Positions 33,433-43,076 of a stretch of 50,939 nucleotides of DNA are shown here, in pieces (positions within the stretch are counted from its first letter, which is position 1; the number at the start of each line of letters is the position of its first letter). The notes under the pieces are model-generated. The model was not told where the DNA came from, searched no databases, and saw nothing but the letters and a program-made list of their open reading frames with translations. Source of the stretch: an uncultured Oscillospiraceae bacterium (lineage in GTDB: Bacteria > Bacillota > Clostridia > Oscillospirales > Oscillospiraceae); contig CAKTIM010000015.1 of NCBI GenBank assembly GCA_934565795.1, positions 1 through 50,939 of the forward strand. The letters run 5' to 3'. Made by a program: the position numbers and the translations under genes.

Positions 33433-34405
33433 AATAGAAATCGTCCCCCGGCAGCGCGCCGCCCACGGCCTTGGGGTTCTGCTCGAAGATCACCTCCAGG
33501 CAGCCGCTCAGCGCCTGCTTCATGTCGCCGCCGGTGATGCACACCAGGTTGCACCGGGGGATCGCCTGCTCCGCCACGGCGGCCTTGGCAATGCCCAGGG
33601 CCTGGCACTGGACGGCAGCCTGGGCCGGGTCGACGTTGACCCAGGCCACGGAGGCCTCCAGCTGCTCCAAAAACGCCTCCACAGCCGCCGGGTGCTGCTG
33701 GATGTATTCCGTCCTGGCGATCACCACGGCGGTGGTGCACCGGGTTCCGTTTTCCAGCCGCTCCCATTCCTCGGATACCGACAGCGCGGCGCGGAAACCC
33801 TCGCCCAGCTGGGCGGCAGCGGCGGTGACATAGGGCTGGGGCAGCATGGCAATGCCGGACTGCCGGGCATTCAGCAGCGCCACCACCTCCCCCGGCTCGC
33901 TTTTCCACTCAATGGTCACATCCTCGTCCGGGTTCAGGCCGTTCTGAGTGAGCACATAGCGCAGGAAGTATTCCGGGGTAGCCCCCTTGCCGGTGGCGTA
34001 GAGGGTCTGCCCCCGCAGCTCCTCCACGCAGGTTATTTCCGGCATATTGTAGGCGCAGATGTCCAGCACGCCCAGCACGTTCACTGCCAGCACGGCGACG
34101 CCGCCCTGGGCCTTATTGTAAAGGGTCGCGGCCAGATTGGCGGGGACGGCGGCAATGTCCACCTCGCCTTTCAGGATCAGCGGGGTCAGCTCGTCGGCGG
34201 AGCCGAAAAGGGTGGGGGTATAGGCATCGCTTTGCAGCAGCTGCACCATGCCCATGGCGGTGGGGCCGGTGAGCGCGCCCACCCGAATTTGCTCCGCCTG
34301 CGCCAGAGGCAGCTGGCAGATCGTCTCCCCGTTCTCTGCCCGCGCCCGCAGGGGCAAAGCAGTGAGAATCAACAACAGACATAAAACCGAAATCAGCTTT
34401 TTCAT
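33419..34405 (-). CDS. ABC transporter substrate-binding protein (NMT1/SsuA-like)
   Basis: The 328-residue protein has a signal peptide (MKKLISVLCLLLILTALPLR, cleavage after ARA) and the two-lobe periplasmic-binding fold of the NMT1/SsuA type. It has IRVGALTGPTAMGMVQLLQS, then LILKGEVDIAAVPANLAATL and NVLGVLDICAYN. There is no lipobox Cys, so it is predicted secreted or anchored through the peptide. The GPTAMGM loop is common in a Clostridial subgroup of unknown substrate. ATG at 34405 has GGAG 8 nt upstream. First gene of the importer, divergent from a Crp/Fnr regulator. Confidence 0.85.
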   Translation of the reverse strand: MKKLISVLCLLLILTALPLRARAENGETICQLPLAQAEQIRVGALTGPTAMGMVQLLQSDAYTPTLFGSADELTPLILKGEVDIAAVPANLAATLYNKAQGGVAVLAVNVLGVLDICAYNMPEITCVEELRGQTLYATGKGATPEYFLRYVLTQNGLNPDEDVTIEWKSEPGEVVALLNARQSGIAMLPQPYVTAAAAQLGEGFRAALSVSEEWERLENGTRCTTAVVIARTEYIQQHPAAVEAFLEQLEASVAWVNVDPAQAAVQCQALGIAKAAVAEQAIPRCNLVCITGGDMKQALSGCLEVIFEQNPKAVGGALPGDDFYYGAQ

Positions 34406-34436
34406 ACAATTTCTCCATTCTCCGGCACCGGCCGGA

Positions 34437-34465
34437 TTGACTTTCAAGCGCTATTATACTATACT
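34437..34465 (+). promoter_or_regulatory. Promoter of the Crp/Fnr regulator gene
   Basis: TTGACT (34437-34442), 17 nt, TATACT (34460-34465); predicted start near 34472. A TATAAT for the divergent ABC operon is embedded at 34458-34453 on the other strand with a weak -35. Confidence 0.65.
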
Positions 34466-34480
34466 AAAAAAAGAAGTTTC

Positions 34481-34496
34481 CGTTGCCCCGGCAACG
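34481..34496. promoter_or_regulatory. Candidate operator palindrome (CGTTGC-N4-GCAACG)
   Basis: CGTTGCCCCGGCAACG is a 16-bp dyad whose GTTGC-N4-GCAAC layout is the size of Crp/Fnr family sites (five-base half sites, four-base gap). It lies just after the predicted start site of the regulator gene and about 20 nt upstream of the -10 of the ABC operon, so it could repress the former and control the latter. Confidence 0.5.
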
Positions 34497-34510
34497 CAGG
34501 GAGGAGCGCC

Positions 34511-35194
34511 ATGGAGGAAAACGAACGGGCCGCTCTGCTGGGCTGCGGCCTTTTTGCCGGAATGGACGATGCCCAGGCGGAGGCGCTGCTGGGCTGCCTG
34601 GGCGGGCAGCGGATGCACTATGAGAAAAACGCCGTGCTCTGGCGCGCGGGGCAGCGGGTGCAGGCCTGCGCCGTGGTGCTGTCCGGGTCGGTGCGGGCGG
34701 AGGCCGTCCGGGCCGATGGGACGCATGCGCTGGTGGCCCGGCACGGGCCGGGCGGCCTGGTGGGCGATATCCTGATGGCCACGCCGGAGGGTGTCAGCCC
34801 GGTGTATGTCATTGCGGCGGAATCGACCCAGGTGCTGCTGCTGCCCTATTCCGCCGTGATGGGCGGCTGCGCCAGATGCTGCCCAGCCCATGCCAGGCTG
34901 CGGGAAAATCTGGTGCAGGAGATCGCCCGGAAATACTGGGCCCAGCGTACCCGGCTGGGGTATCTGGCCATCGGCTCCCTGCGGCGGCGCATTGCCGTGT
35001 TCCTGCTGGATCGTTCGCCGGGCGGCGCTTTCTGTCTGGGGCTGAGCCGGGAGGATATGGCGGACTACCTGTGTGTCAACCGCAGCGCCCTGTCCCGCGA
35101 GCTGGGGCGGATGCGGCGCGACGGCCTGATCGATTATTATAAGGATACCTTTCGCATTACGGACGAGGCCGCCCTGCGGCGTCTCGATGCATGA
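34511..35194 (+). CDS. Crp/Fnr-family transcriptional regulator
   Basis: The 227-residue protein has an N-terminal cyclic-nucleotide-binding-like beta-roll (about 15-110: VLWRAGQRVQACAVVLSGSV) and a C-terminal winged helix (about 155-220) with LSREDMADYLCVNRSALSRE as the recognition region. There is no Fnr-type four-cysteine cluster at the N-terminus; cysteines at Cys12, Cys29, Cys53 and in GGCARCCPAH (about 118-127) could allow redox or metal sensing. GGGAGG precedes the ATG. It faces the ABC importer, which is its most likely target. Confidence 0.9.
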   Translation: MEENERAALLGCGLFAGMDDAQAEALLGCLGGQRMHYEKNAVLWRAGQRVQACAVVLSGSVRAEAVRADGTHALVARHGPGGLVGDILMATPEGVSPVYVIAAESTQVLLLPYSAVMGGCARCCPAHARLRENLVQEIARKYWAQRTRLGYLAIGSLRRRIAVFLLDRSPGGAFCLGLSREDMADYLCVNRSALSRELGRMRRDGLIDYYKDTFRITDEAALRRLDA

Positions 35195-35240
35195 TTGTCC
35201 TGCCGAATGTGCCAGGAAGGCAAGTAAGGCGATACAATAA

Positions 35241-36779
<1,539 letters not shown>

Positions 36780-36790
36780 AGGTACAACCC

Positions 36791-36815
36791 GTGAAATTCT
36801 TCCCCGGAATTTCAC
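36791..36815 (+). terminator. Hairpin after the GH51 gene
   Basis: GTGAAATTC pairs with GAATTTCAC over a 7-nt loop and is followed by AGGCCTTTGCGTTATTTTT, 11 nt after the stop codon. Confidence 0.55.
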
Positions 36816-36853
36816 AGGCCTTTGCGTTATTTTTGGTAAGGAACGCTTGAAAT

Positions 36854-36881
36854 CAGGCCGCCGCGGCCGGGCGGCGGCCTG
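36854..36881 (+). terminator. Second GC-rich hairpin
   Basis: CAGGCCGCCG and CGGCGGCCTG form a 10-bp stem, followed by CCGTATTTT. It lies 75 nt after the GH51 stop and upstream of the kinase promoter, so it insulates the two. Confidence 0.55.
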
Positions 36882-36913
36882 CCGTATTTTGCTAAAATTT
36901 GTAAAAATATTTC

Positions 36914-36942
36914 TTGTTTTCAACGGAAGAATGTGGTATTCT
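36914..36942 (+). promoter_or_regulatory. Promoter of the hybrid kinase gene
   Basis: TTGTTT (36914-36919), 17 nt, TATTCT (36937-36942), about 88 nt before the first ATG. Confidence 0.5.
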
Positions 36943-37029
36943 ATCATTTCTCGTGTCTTTTTTGCACGAAAATCACCGACAGAGGCGCGTCCCCCATCGA
37001 TGAAGAAATAGACAAGGAATGAAGGAATT

Positions 37030-39294
37030 ATGAGGAGGCGATGCGTGCCGATGTCCATGCGAAAAAAGCGCCGGCAGGCGCAGGATACCGAGGCGGCTTT
37101 CAGACGCCGCCGGTCAGGCCCCAAGCAGGCACTGTTGGTTTTGGTAAACCTGTTTTTGATCCTCGGCATGGTTGCAATTGCGGTGATCTATTCCCGCACG
37201 GTGCTGGCCCAGCGTAACCAGATGAGACGGGACAGCTTCTGCACCATGACGGAATCCATGAAAAAGGTGTCTGAGAATTATCTCAACACCGAAAAGGGGT
37301 ATGTGGACGACTGGGCAGCCTATATCAGCGCCCGACATATGACCGCGGAGGAGGCGCTGGACTATATCCGCACCACCAATACCCACACCGACCGGGCGGC
37401 CCACCTGGTAGACCTGGATGATCTGTCCGCCCAATCCACCGTCCTGCGCAACGGCAGCCCCTGGGTGCACTGCTACGAGGAAATGCGGGAGGTGGATACC
37501 ATCGCGGGAACCAGCTCCATAAACAAAATGACCCACATGCTTCAGGAGGATTCCGGGAAGGTGCTGGTGCTGGGAAAATACCGGGTGGGCGAGGCCCAGC
37601 GGACGGTGATCAGCGTGGGCGCGCGGGTGAGCATCCGCCTGGCGGACGGGTCTGACAAGGACTATCTGCTGCTGCGGGTGATCCCGGTGGAATATTTGCA
37701 GGAAGCCTGGGTTTTCCCCACCGAGTACCCCGCCGCCGAAATCAGCCTGATCGCCCGGGACGGCGGCTATGTGGTGCAGTCCCCCGCACTGCGCTCCAGC
37801 AACTTCCTTGAATTCATCCGGGCCTACAACTTCCAGGATGATTACAACAGAGTATACGACCTGGCGGAAACGCTGCGCACCTCCGATACCGGGCTGCTGG
37901 AATACAGGAATTCCGCCGGTGAGGACTGCTATTTCTACTATTCCGCCCTGGGCGAGGATGCGGATGTGTGCATCCTGGGCTACGTTCCCGTCGCCCAGGT
38001 GCTTTCCGTCGCGACGGACTGGAGCATTGTGAACATGATCTGCGGCACGTTACTGCTGCTGTCGCTGATCGACGGCTGCCACCTGCTGTCCATCAACCGG
38101 GCGCTGCGCCGGGCCGTCGCGGCGGCGGAGAAGGCCAGCCAGGCCAAGACCCAGTTCCTTTCCACCATGTCCCACGATATCCGCACGCCCATGAACGCGG
38201 TGCTGGGCATGACGGAGGTGGCCAAGCTCCATGTGGACGATCCCGCCTTTGTGCGCAGCTGCCTGGACAAGGTGACCATGTCCGGCCGGCATTTGCTCAC
38301 CCTCATCAATGATATCCTGGATATCTCCAAGGTGGAAAGCGGCAAGATGTCCCTGTCCCCCCGGCCCTTCTCCCTGCGCGCGGCGGCGGAGGAGATCGGC
38401 GAGATGATCGGGCAGAGCTGCCAGAATAAAAACATTGCCTTTACCATGCACATCCAGGAGCCGGTGTGCGATACGGTGGTGGCCGATGCCCTGCGCCTGC
38501 GCCAGGTGCTGCAGAACCTGCTGACCAACGCGGTGAAGTACACCGACCCCGGCGGCAGCGTCAGCTTTTCCGTCAGCCAGCGCCCCGGCAGTGAGCCGGA
38601 CAGCACGGTGCTGCAATTTGTGGTGGCCGACAACGGCATGGGCATGAGCGATTCCTTCCAGAAAACCATGTATACCTCCTTCGCCCGGGCGACGGACAGC
38701 CGCATCAACACCATCCAGGGCTCCGGCCTGGGCCTGGCCATTGCCAAGCAGATGGTGGAGCTGATGAACGGCTCTATTGTCTGCGAATCCGCCCTGGGCA
38801 AGGGAACCACGTTCACTGTCACGCTCCAGGTGCCCACCGCCTCCGACCTGCCCCAGGAATCCCGCCCGGAGGGCGGCGCGCCCAGGCTGGCCGATTCCCT
38901 GAAGGATATGCGGGTGCTGGTGGCCGAGGACAATGAGCTGAACTGGCAGATCATCAGCGCCCTGCTCCAGGAATACGGCGTAAGGGCCGACCGGGCGGTA
39001 AACGGTGTGGACTGCCTGAACAGGCTCCACGACCCCGCCGCGCCCCGGTATGACCTGGTGCTGATGGATGTGCAGATGCCGGAAATGGACGGCCGCACCG
39101 CCACCCGCCACATCCGCCGCAGCACCGATGACTATGTGCGCAGCCTGCCCGTGGTGGCCATGACCGCCGACGCCTTTGCCGAGGACATCCATGCCTGCCT
39201 GGAGGCGGGGATGGATGGGCATATCTCCAAGCCGGTGGAAATGAGCCAGGTGCTGCAATTCCTGAAGGAAGCCAAAAACGGAACACTCCATTGA
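37030..39294 (+). CDS. Membrane-bound hybrid histidine kinase (sensor, kinase, receiver)
   Basis: The 754-residue protein has a basic N-terminus, TM1 (about 35-55), an extracytoplasmic sensor of about 280 residues, TM2 (about 335-355), HisKA with His382 in STMSHDIRTPMNAVLGM, and HATPase_c (about 460-605; QNLLTNAVKYTDPGG, GSGLGLAIAKQMVELM). A receiver domain closes the protein (about 625-745) with Asp680 in VLMDVQMPEMDG. There is no DNA-binding output domain and no separate response regulator in the window. The first ATG (37030) has AAGGA upstream; ATGs at 37051 and 37057 are alternatives. The next gene, a sugar-type solute-binding lipoprotein, follows after 15 nt and may present the ligand. 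Confidence 0.93.
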   Translation: MRRRCVPMSMRKKRRQAQDTEAAFRRRRSGPKQALLVLVNLFLILGMVAIAVIYSRTVLAQRNQMRRDSFCTMTESMKKVSENYLNTEKGYVDDWAAYISARHMTAEEALDYIRTTNTHTDRAAHLVDLDDLSAQSTVLRNGSPWVHCYEEMREVDTIAGTSSINKMTHMLQEDSGKVLVLGKYRVGEAQRTVISVGARVSIRLADGSDKDYLLLRVIPVEYLQEAWVFPTEYPAAEISLIARDGGYVVQSPALRSSNFLEFIRAYNFQDDYNRVYDLAETLRTSDTGLLEYRNSAGEDCYFYYSALGEDADVCILGYVPVAQVLSVATDWSIVNMICGTLLLLSLIDGCHLLSINRALRRAVAAAEKASQAKTQFLSTMSHDIRTPMNAVLGMTEVAKLHVDDPAFVRSCLDKVTMSGRHLLTLINDILDISKVESGKMSLSPRPFSLRAAAEEIGEMIGQSCQNKNIAFTMHIQEPVCDTVVADALRLRQVLQNLLTNAVKYTDPGGSVSFSVSQRPGSEPDSTVLQFVVADNGMGMSDSFQKTMYTSFARATDSRINTIQGSGLGLAIAKQMVELMNGSIVCESALGKGTTFTVTLQVPTASDLPQESRPEGGAPRLADSLKDMRVLVAEDNELNWQIISALLQEYGVRADRAVNGVDCLNRLHDPAAPRYDLVLMDVQMPEMDGRTATRHIRRSTDDYVRSLPVVAMTADAFAEDIHACLEAGMDGHISKPVEMSQVLQFLKEAKNGTLH

Positions 39295-39309
39295 AATGAG
39301 GATTTGGAT

Positions 39310-40584
39310 ATGAAAAGAGTAATCGTGCTTGCCCTCGCTGCCCTGATTGCCCTGGGCCTGTGCGCCTGCGGCGAAAAGGATGCGGATTTTACCCCCCGGC
39401 TGGATACCCAGCAGACTGCAACACTGCGCATCTCCGGCTTTATGGGCAATTTTGAGGCGCTGGATCAGGCGATCAATGCCTTCAACCGGCTCTACCCCAA
39501 CGTGACCTTTTTCTACGATCACAACACCATTTACCGGCTGTCGGCATATCTGGACAACAACGCGAACACGGATATCTTCATGGCGGACAACCAGAACATC
39601 ACCCGGCCCGATCTGCCGGATCAGTATGTGCTGGACTGGTGCCTGGATCTTTCCCAGGAGGATATGGATTTGAGCGCCGTTCAGCCGGACGCGCTGAAGG
39701 GCGGCACGGTGGACGGGCAGCTGGTGGTGCTGCCCCTGGCCATGAACCCCTGCGGCATCGTGGTGAATAAAACCCTGCTGAAAAACGAGGGACTGACCGT
39801 CCCGGAGAATTACAGTCAGCTTCTGGCCACCCTGGAGGCGCTGAAGGCCAAGGGCTACACTCCCCTGCAAGGCTCTGAGCAGCACCTGTACGGCGAGCTG
39901 ATGCTGAGCATGGCCATGAACCTGCTGGCCCAGGAGCCGCAGCGGATCGACGCCCTGCTCTCAGGGGATGCCGAAGCGGCGGAGGCGGTGCTCCCCGCCT
40001 TCCGGCGGCTGGACGCCATTGTCCACCAGGGCTACACCAACTATACACGCAACTGCACCTATCCCAAGGACAATTACGACGGGGCCATCATGGCCTTTTT
40101 CCAGGGGGACGTGCCCTTTTACGTGTGCACCTCGGAATGCGTCAGCGGCATGAAGAAGCGCGAGAGCAAATCGGAGCAATTCTCTGCCCAGCCCTTTGAA
40201 TATGAATTCCTCTATCCCCCCATGGGCGATTCCGGCGCCTATGCCTACAGTCAGAGCTGGTACGGCTTCTGCGTGAACAGGCACAGCAAAAACCGGGAGC
40301 TGGCGGTGGAGTTCCTCCGTTTCCTGATGACCCAGGAGCAGCTGAACGCCATGGCCAGCATCAAGGGCATGCCCAGCGCCTCCACCAGCGGCACGGATAC
40401 GCGCTACGCCGGTATCCGCAGCGCCAAAAACCTCCAGGCCTCCTACATCAACGACGGCACCATCCCCGACACCGTCCGCCAGGCCTTCACCAGAGCCTGC
40501 AACGAATTCGGCGCGGGCGCCCTGAAAACCCCCGAAGAAGCCGCCGCTGCCTTCGCCGCCTACTGCGTCTCCCCCCTTGAATAG
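39310..40584 (+). CDS. Extracellular solute-binding lipoprotein (family 1, sugar type)
   Basis: The 424-residue protein has a lipoprotein signal (MKRVIVLALAALIALGLCAC, lipid-modified Cys20) and the family 1 binding-protein fold: TLRISGFMGNFEALDQAINA, FMADNQNITRPDLPDQYVLD, MNPCGIVVNKTLLKNEGLTV and YGFCVNRHSKNRELAVEFLR. Such proteins bind oligosaccharides for ABC import. The ATG at 39310 is taken in preference to an in-frame TTG two codons upstream. No permease or ATPase gene is adjacent; the gene is paired with the hybrid kinase, which suggests a ligand-presenting role in sensing, or use of a permease encoded elsewhere. Confidence 0.88.
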   Translation: MKRVIVLALAALIALGLCACGEKDADFTPRLDTQQTATLRISGFMGNFEALDQAINAFNRLYPNVTFFYDHNTIYRLSAYLDNNANTDIFMADNQNITRPDLPDQYVLDWCLDLSQEDMDLSAVQPDALKGGTVDGQLVVLPLAMNPCGIVVNKTLLKNEGLTVPENYSQLLATLEALKAKGYTPLQGSEQHLYGELMLSMAMNLLAQEPQRIDALLSGDAEAAEAVLPAFRRLDAIVHQGYTNYTRNCTYPKDNYDGAIMAFFQGDVPFYVCTSECVSGMKKRESKSEQFSAQPFEYEFLYPPMGDSGAYAYSQSWYGFCVNRHSKNRELAVEFLRFLMTQEQLNAMASIKGMPSASTSGTDTRYAGIRSAKNLQASYINDGTIPDTVRQAFTRACNEFGAGALKTPEEAAAAFAAYCVSPLE

Positions 40585-40588
40585 CCCA

Positions 40589-40620
40589 AACGCCGGCCCC
40601 CCCAATCGGAGGCCGGCGTT
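40589..40620 (+). terminator. Hairpin after the solute-binding gene
   Basis: AACGCCGGCC pairs with GGCCGGCGTT over a 12-nt loop, 5 nt after the stop codon. The T-tract is weak. Confidence 0.55.
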
Positions 40621-40638
40621 CCCCTATATCCATAAAAC

Positions 40639-40665
40639 GCCCCGCCGCTTCAATAGCGGCGGGGC
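40639..40665 (-). terminator. Terminator of the GH120-like gene
   Basis: GCCCCGCCGCT and AGCGGCGGGGC form an 11-bp stem with a 5-nt loop; on the minus strand GTTTTAT follows. It lies 21 nt past the stop of the GH120-like gene. Confidence 0.7.
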
Positions 40666-40685
40666 ATTGTGTGGTCTTGTGTGTT

Positions 40686-42689
40686 TCAGCTACAGAACGG
40701 GCCTGCCACGGGGGAGGTGGGGCGGGTGTTGCCGTAGAAGTCGGTGTCGAATACGATGGTTTCGCCCTCCGGGGTCTCGAAGCGTTCCTCCGGCTCGAAG
40801 GCAAGGCCCAGGGTGTCGGAGGTGATCATGTCGCACTGGGGCAGGTATTCCATCATATTGGTCTCCAGACGGTAGACGCCGTCCTCCTGCTTCAGCTCCA
40901 GGGTGATGTGGTGCTGGGTGTCCACGGTGGCGTCGCGCTCGATATCGGCGGGCTTTGCGCCGTTGAAGTAGACGTTGCCGCCCGTCCACACGGGCAGGGG
41001 CATGTAGTAGCGATCCCGGTTGACGGGACAGCCCTCGCCGCAGTAGCCGTCGAAGCAGTGCTCCCACTGCTCCTGGGTCATGTAGCCGGTGTAGGGCACG
41101 GTGCCGCAGACCAGGTTGTTGTCGTCCCATTCCATGGTGTCGCCGGGCAGGGGGGCGCAGATCTCGGTCAGCTTCTCCCGCACCGGCTGCTGGACGAACA
41201 CGTTGTTATAGAACCGCACGTCGCCGTGGAGGATGGACATGAAGCCGGTGATCTCCGTGCGGTGGGGCAGGTGAATGGGGGTATAGCGGGTGGAGTCGTA
41301 TTTGTCGGAGCCGTTCTTCACGCCCCGGCCCACGGCGGTGATGGAGCCTGCAATCAGATTGTGCACAAAGGCGACGCCCTGGGTGGGCAGCTTTACCGCC
41401 CGCTCGGAGAGCAGGATATTGTTGTCCACCAGGCAGGGGCCGTGGGCGATCTCAATGAACAGATCCTCACCCAGGCCCAGACCGGCCATGTTCTTGCGCT
41501 GGAGCAGATAATCCCTGGGCATGCAGTTGTCGTGGAACAGGTTGCCGCTGACCCGGGTGCCCTGGGTCTGCCAGTCCAGCCAGATGCCCCGGGTGCAGTG
41601 GTGGAAGTGGTTCCCCCGGATGATCACGTCGATGGCGGCGTGGAACTTGATGCCGCCAATTTCAGCACCGGCCAGATTGCGCTTGTTGTTGATGTGATGA
41701 ATATGGTTGTGCTCGATCACGGAGAACACGCAGCCCAGGTTGCCCACAATGCCGGTCTGGCCGCAGTCGTGGATGTCGCAGCCCCGGACGGTGTGGGAGC
41801 CGATGGTCTCCTTGCTCCAGCCGTCGATCTGGGCGATCAGGGCGCAGTCCCGCTGGGTCTGGGTGCCGTCCTTGTATTTGTAGTGCGACCACTTGTTGTC
41901 GTTGCCCTGCTGCAAATACTTGCCCAGGGAGATGCCGGAGCACTTGGAGTGGGACACCTCGCAGTTCTCAATCAGCCAGCCCTTCGACCAGTGGGGGCCG
42001 ATCATGCCGTCCTGCAGCGCCGTGGGGGGCGCCCACTGGGTGGCGGCCTTGGTGACCACGAAGCCCGTCAGGGTGATGTAGTCCACATGCTCCTGCGCCG
42101 GGTAGAAGCAGTGGGGGCGGACGGTGATCTCCACATCCTCCTCGTTGGGGTTCTTCCCCTGGAAGTTGGCGTAGATGAGGGTATTTTCCCCGTCCTCGGA
42201 CTGGGCAGTGTACCAGGTGTGGGTGGTGAACTCCACATCCCAGGATTCGTCATTGGCGGTGGGGTGCAGCACCTTTTCCAGGGCGTCGCACTCATACAGG
42301 GACTTGTCGCCCAGGAATACCTCGCCGGTGTGGCAGGGAATGCCCTGGTTCAGCCAGTCGCCCCAGACCAGGGTGGTATAGGGGTTGTACGCGCCAAAGA
42401 AGGCGTTGGGCACGGTGAGCACCCAGGTGTCCCCCTGATAGGGCTGCCAGCTCTTCATCGGCTCCGCGCCGGTGATCACCGCGCCTCTGGGCACAGCGGA
42501 GCGGTACACGATGCTCTGCCCCTTTTTGCCCGCCCAGCGGGGACTGACCTCCTCCCGGTACACGCCGGGAGCAACCAGAACCTCATCACCGGGCTGCGCC
42601 ACCGCAGCAGCCTGACTGATGGCCTTAAAAGGATGCAGCTGACTGCCGTCACCAGACCGCGCTGCAGCGCAATCCACATATCGAATCAT
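40686..42689 (-). CDS. GH120-type beta-xylosidase (right-handed beta-helix)
   Basis: The 667-residue protein is a parallel beta-helix enzyme closely resembling, from memory of its sequence, XylC of Thermoanaerobacterium (GH120). Shared landmarks include PGVYREEVSP, NAFFGAYNPYTTLVWGDWL, IYANFQGKNPNEE, GPHWSKGWLIEN and FHAAIDVIIRGN. The catalytic pair should be Asp372 in IWLDWQTQGTRV and Glu413 in LFIEIAHGP, matching the XylC Asp382/Glu405 regions. A loop of about 18 residues (390-408) between them is longer than in XylC. No signal peptide, so cytoplasmic. Start at 42689 has AGGAGG 7 nt upstream. It would cleave xylo-oligosaccharides alongside the GH51 and GH43 enzymes. Confidence 0.85.
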   Translation of the reverse strand: MIRYVDCAAARSGDGSQLHPFKAISQAAAVAQPGDEVLVAPGVYREEVSPRWAGKKGQSIVYRSAVPRGAVITGAEPMKSWQPYQGDTWVLTVPNAFFGAYNPYTTLVWGDWLNQGIPCHTGEVFLGDKSLYECDALEKVLHPTANDESWDVEFTTHTWYTAQSEDGENTLIYANFQGKNPNEEDVEITVRPHCFYPAQEHVDYITLTGFVVTKAATQWAPPTALQDGMIGPHWSKGWLIENCEVSHSKCSGISLGKYLQQGNDNKWSHYKYKDGTQTQRDCALIAQIDGWSKETIGSHTVRGCDIHDCGQTGIVGNLGCVFSVIEHNHIHHINNKRNLAGAEIGGIKFHAAIDVIIRGNHFHHCTRGIWLDWQTQGTRVSGNLFHDNCMPRDYLLQRKNMAGLGLGEDLFIEIAHGPCLVDNNILLSERAVKLPTQGVAFVHNLIAGSITAVGRGVKNGSDKYDSTRYTPIHLPHRTEITGFMSILHGDVRFYNNVFVQQPVREKLTEICAPLPGDTMEWDDNNLVCGTVPYTGYMTQEQWEHCFDGYCGEGCPVNRDRYYMPLPVWTGGNVYFNGAKPADIERDATVDTQHHITLELKQEDGVYRLETNMMEYLPQCDMITSDTLGLAFEPEERFETPEGETIVFDTDFYGNTRPTSPVAGPFCS

Positions 42690-42799
42690 GTTGTTTCCTC
42701 CTGAATTGTTCATTTCTTCCCATTATAAGCCTCCCGCCCCAAATGTCAACGAATCCAGGAAAAACCCGCAAAAATGGCAAAACAGCCAGCAAGAAATGA

Positions 42800-43072
42800 G
42801 AAAAAACCTCCCCTGAAAGGGGAGGAGGGCCGCGCGCAGCGTGGTGGAGGGGTTGCGGTACGCAGAATACCATAAGCAAGGTCTAAGGCGAATCCGTATA
42901 ATCCCCAACAGGGCCGTTACGAATTCGCCTTAATCTTATCAAGCAATGGGTACTTACTGCGAAACCCCTCAGTCAGGCCTACGGCCTGCCAGCTCAGCTT
43001 TGCATTAAGCAGCTGTACGCCGCCCTGCGGTCGGCTACACCTGCTAAACCTTTCAGGGGAGCTTTTTTGGGC
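42800..43072. repeat. Intergenic F-type repeat block between surE and the GH120-like gene
   Basis: The gap of 387 nt holds no gene. Module F is uninterrupted at 42806-42858 (CTCCCCTGAAAGGGGAGGAG then GGCCGCGCGCAGCG). A CAGTCAGGCCTACGGCCTGC hairpin (42970-42990) and a module interrupted by element G end at 43064, 13 nt before the surE stop. The layout mirrors the block at 4640-5101. Confidence 0.8.
42995..43048 (+). mobile_element. Mini-element G, copy 2
   Basis: Fifty-four nt starting CAGCTTTGCATTAAGCAGCT and ending GGCTACACCTGCTAAA separate GCCAGCT from CCTTTCAGGGGAGC. The uninterrupted form at 5073-5096 reads GCCAGCTCCCCTTTCAGGGG. The palindromic core pairs GTACGCCG with CGGCTAC (one base bulged). 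Confidence 0.6.
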
Positions 43073-43076
43073 GTGC

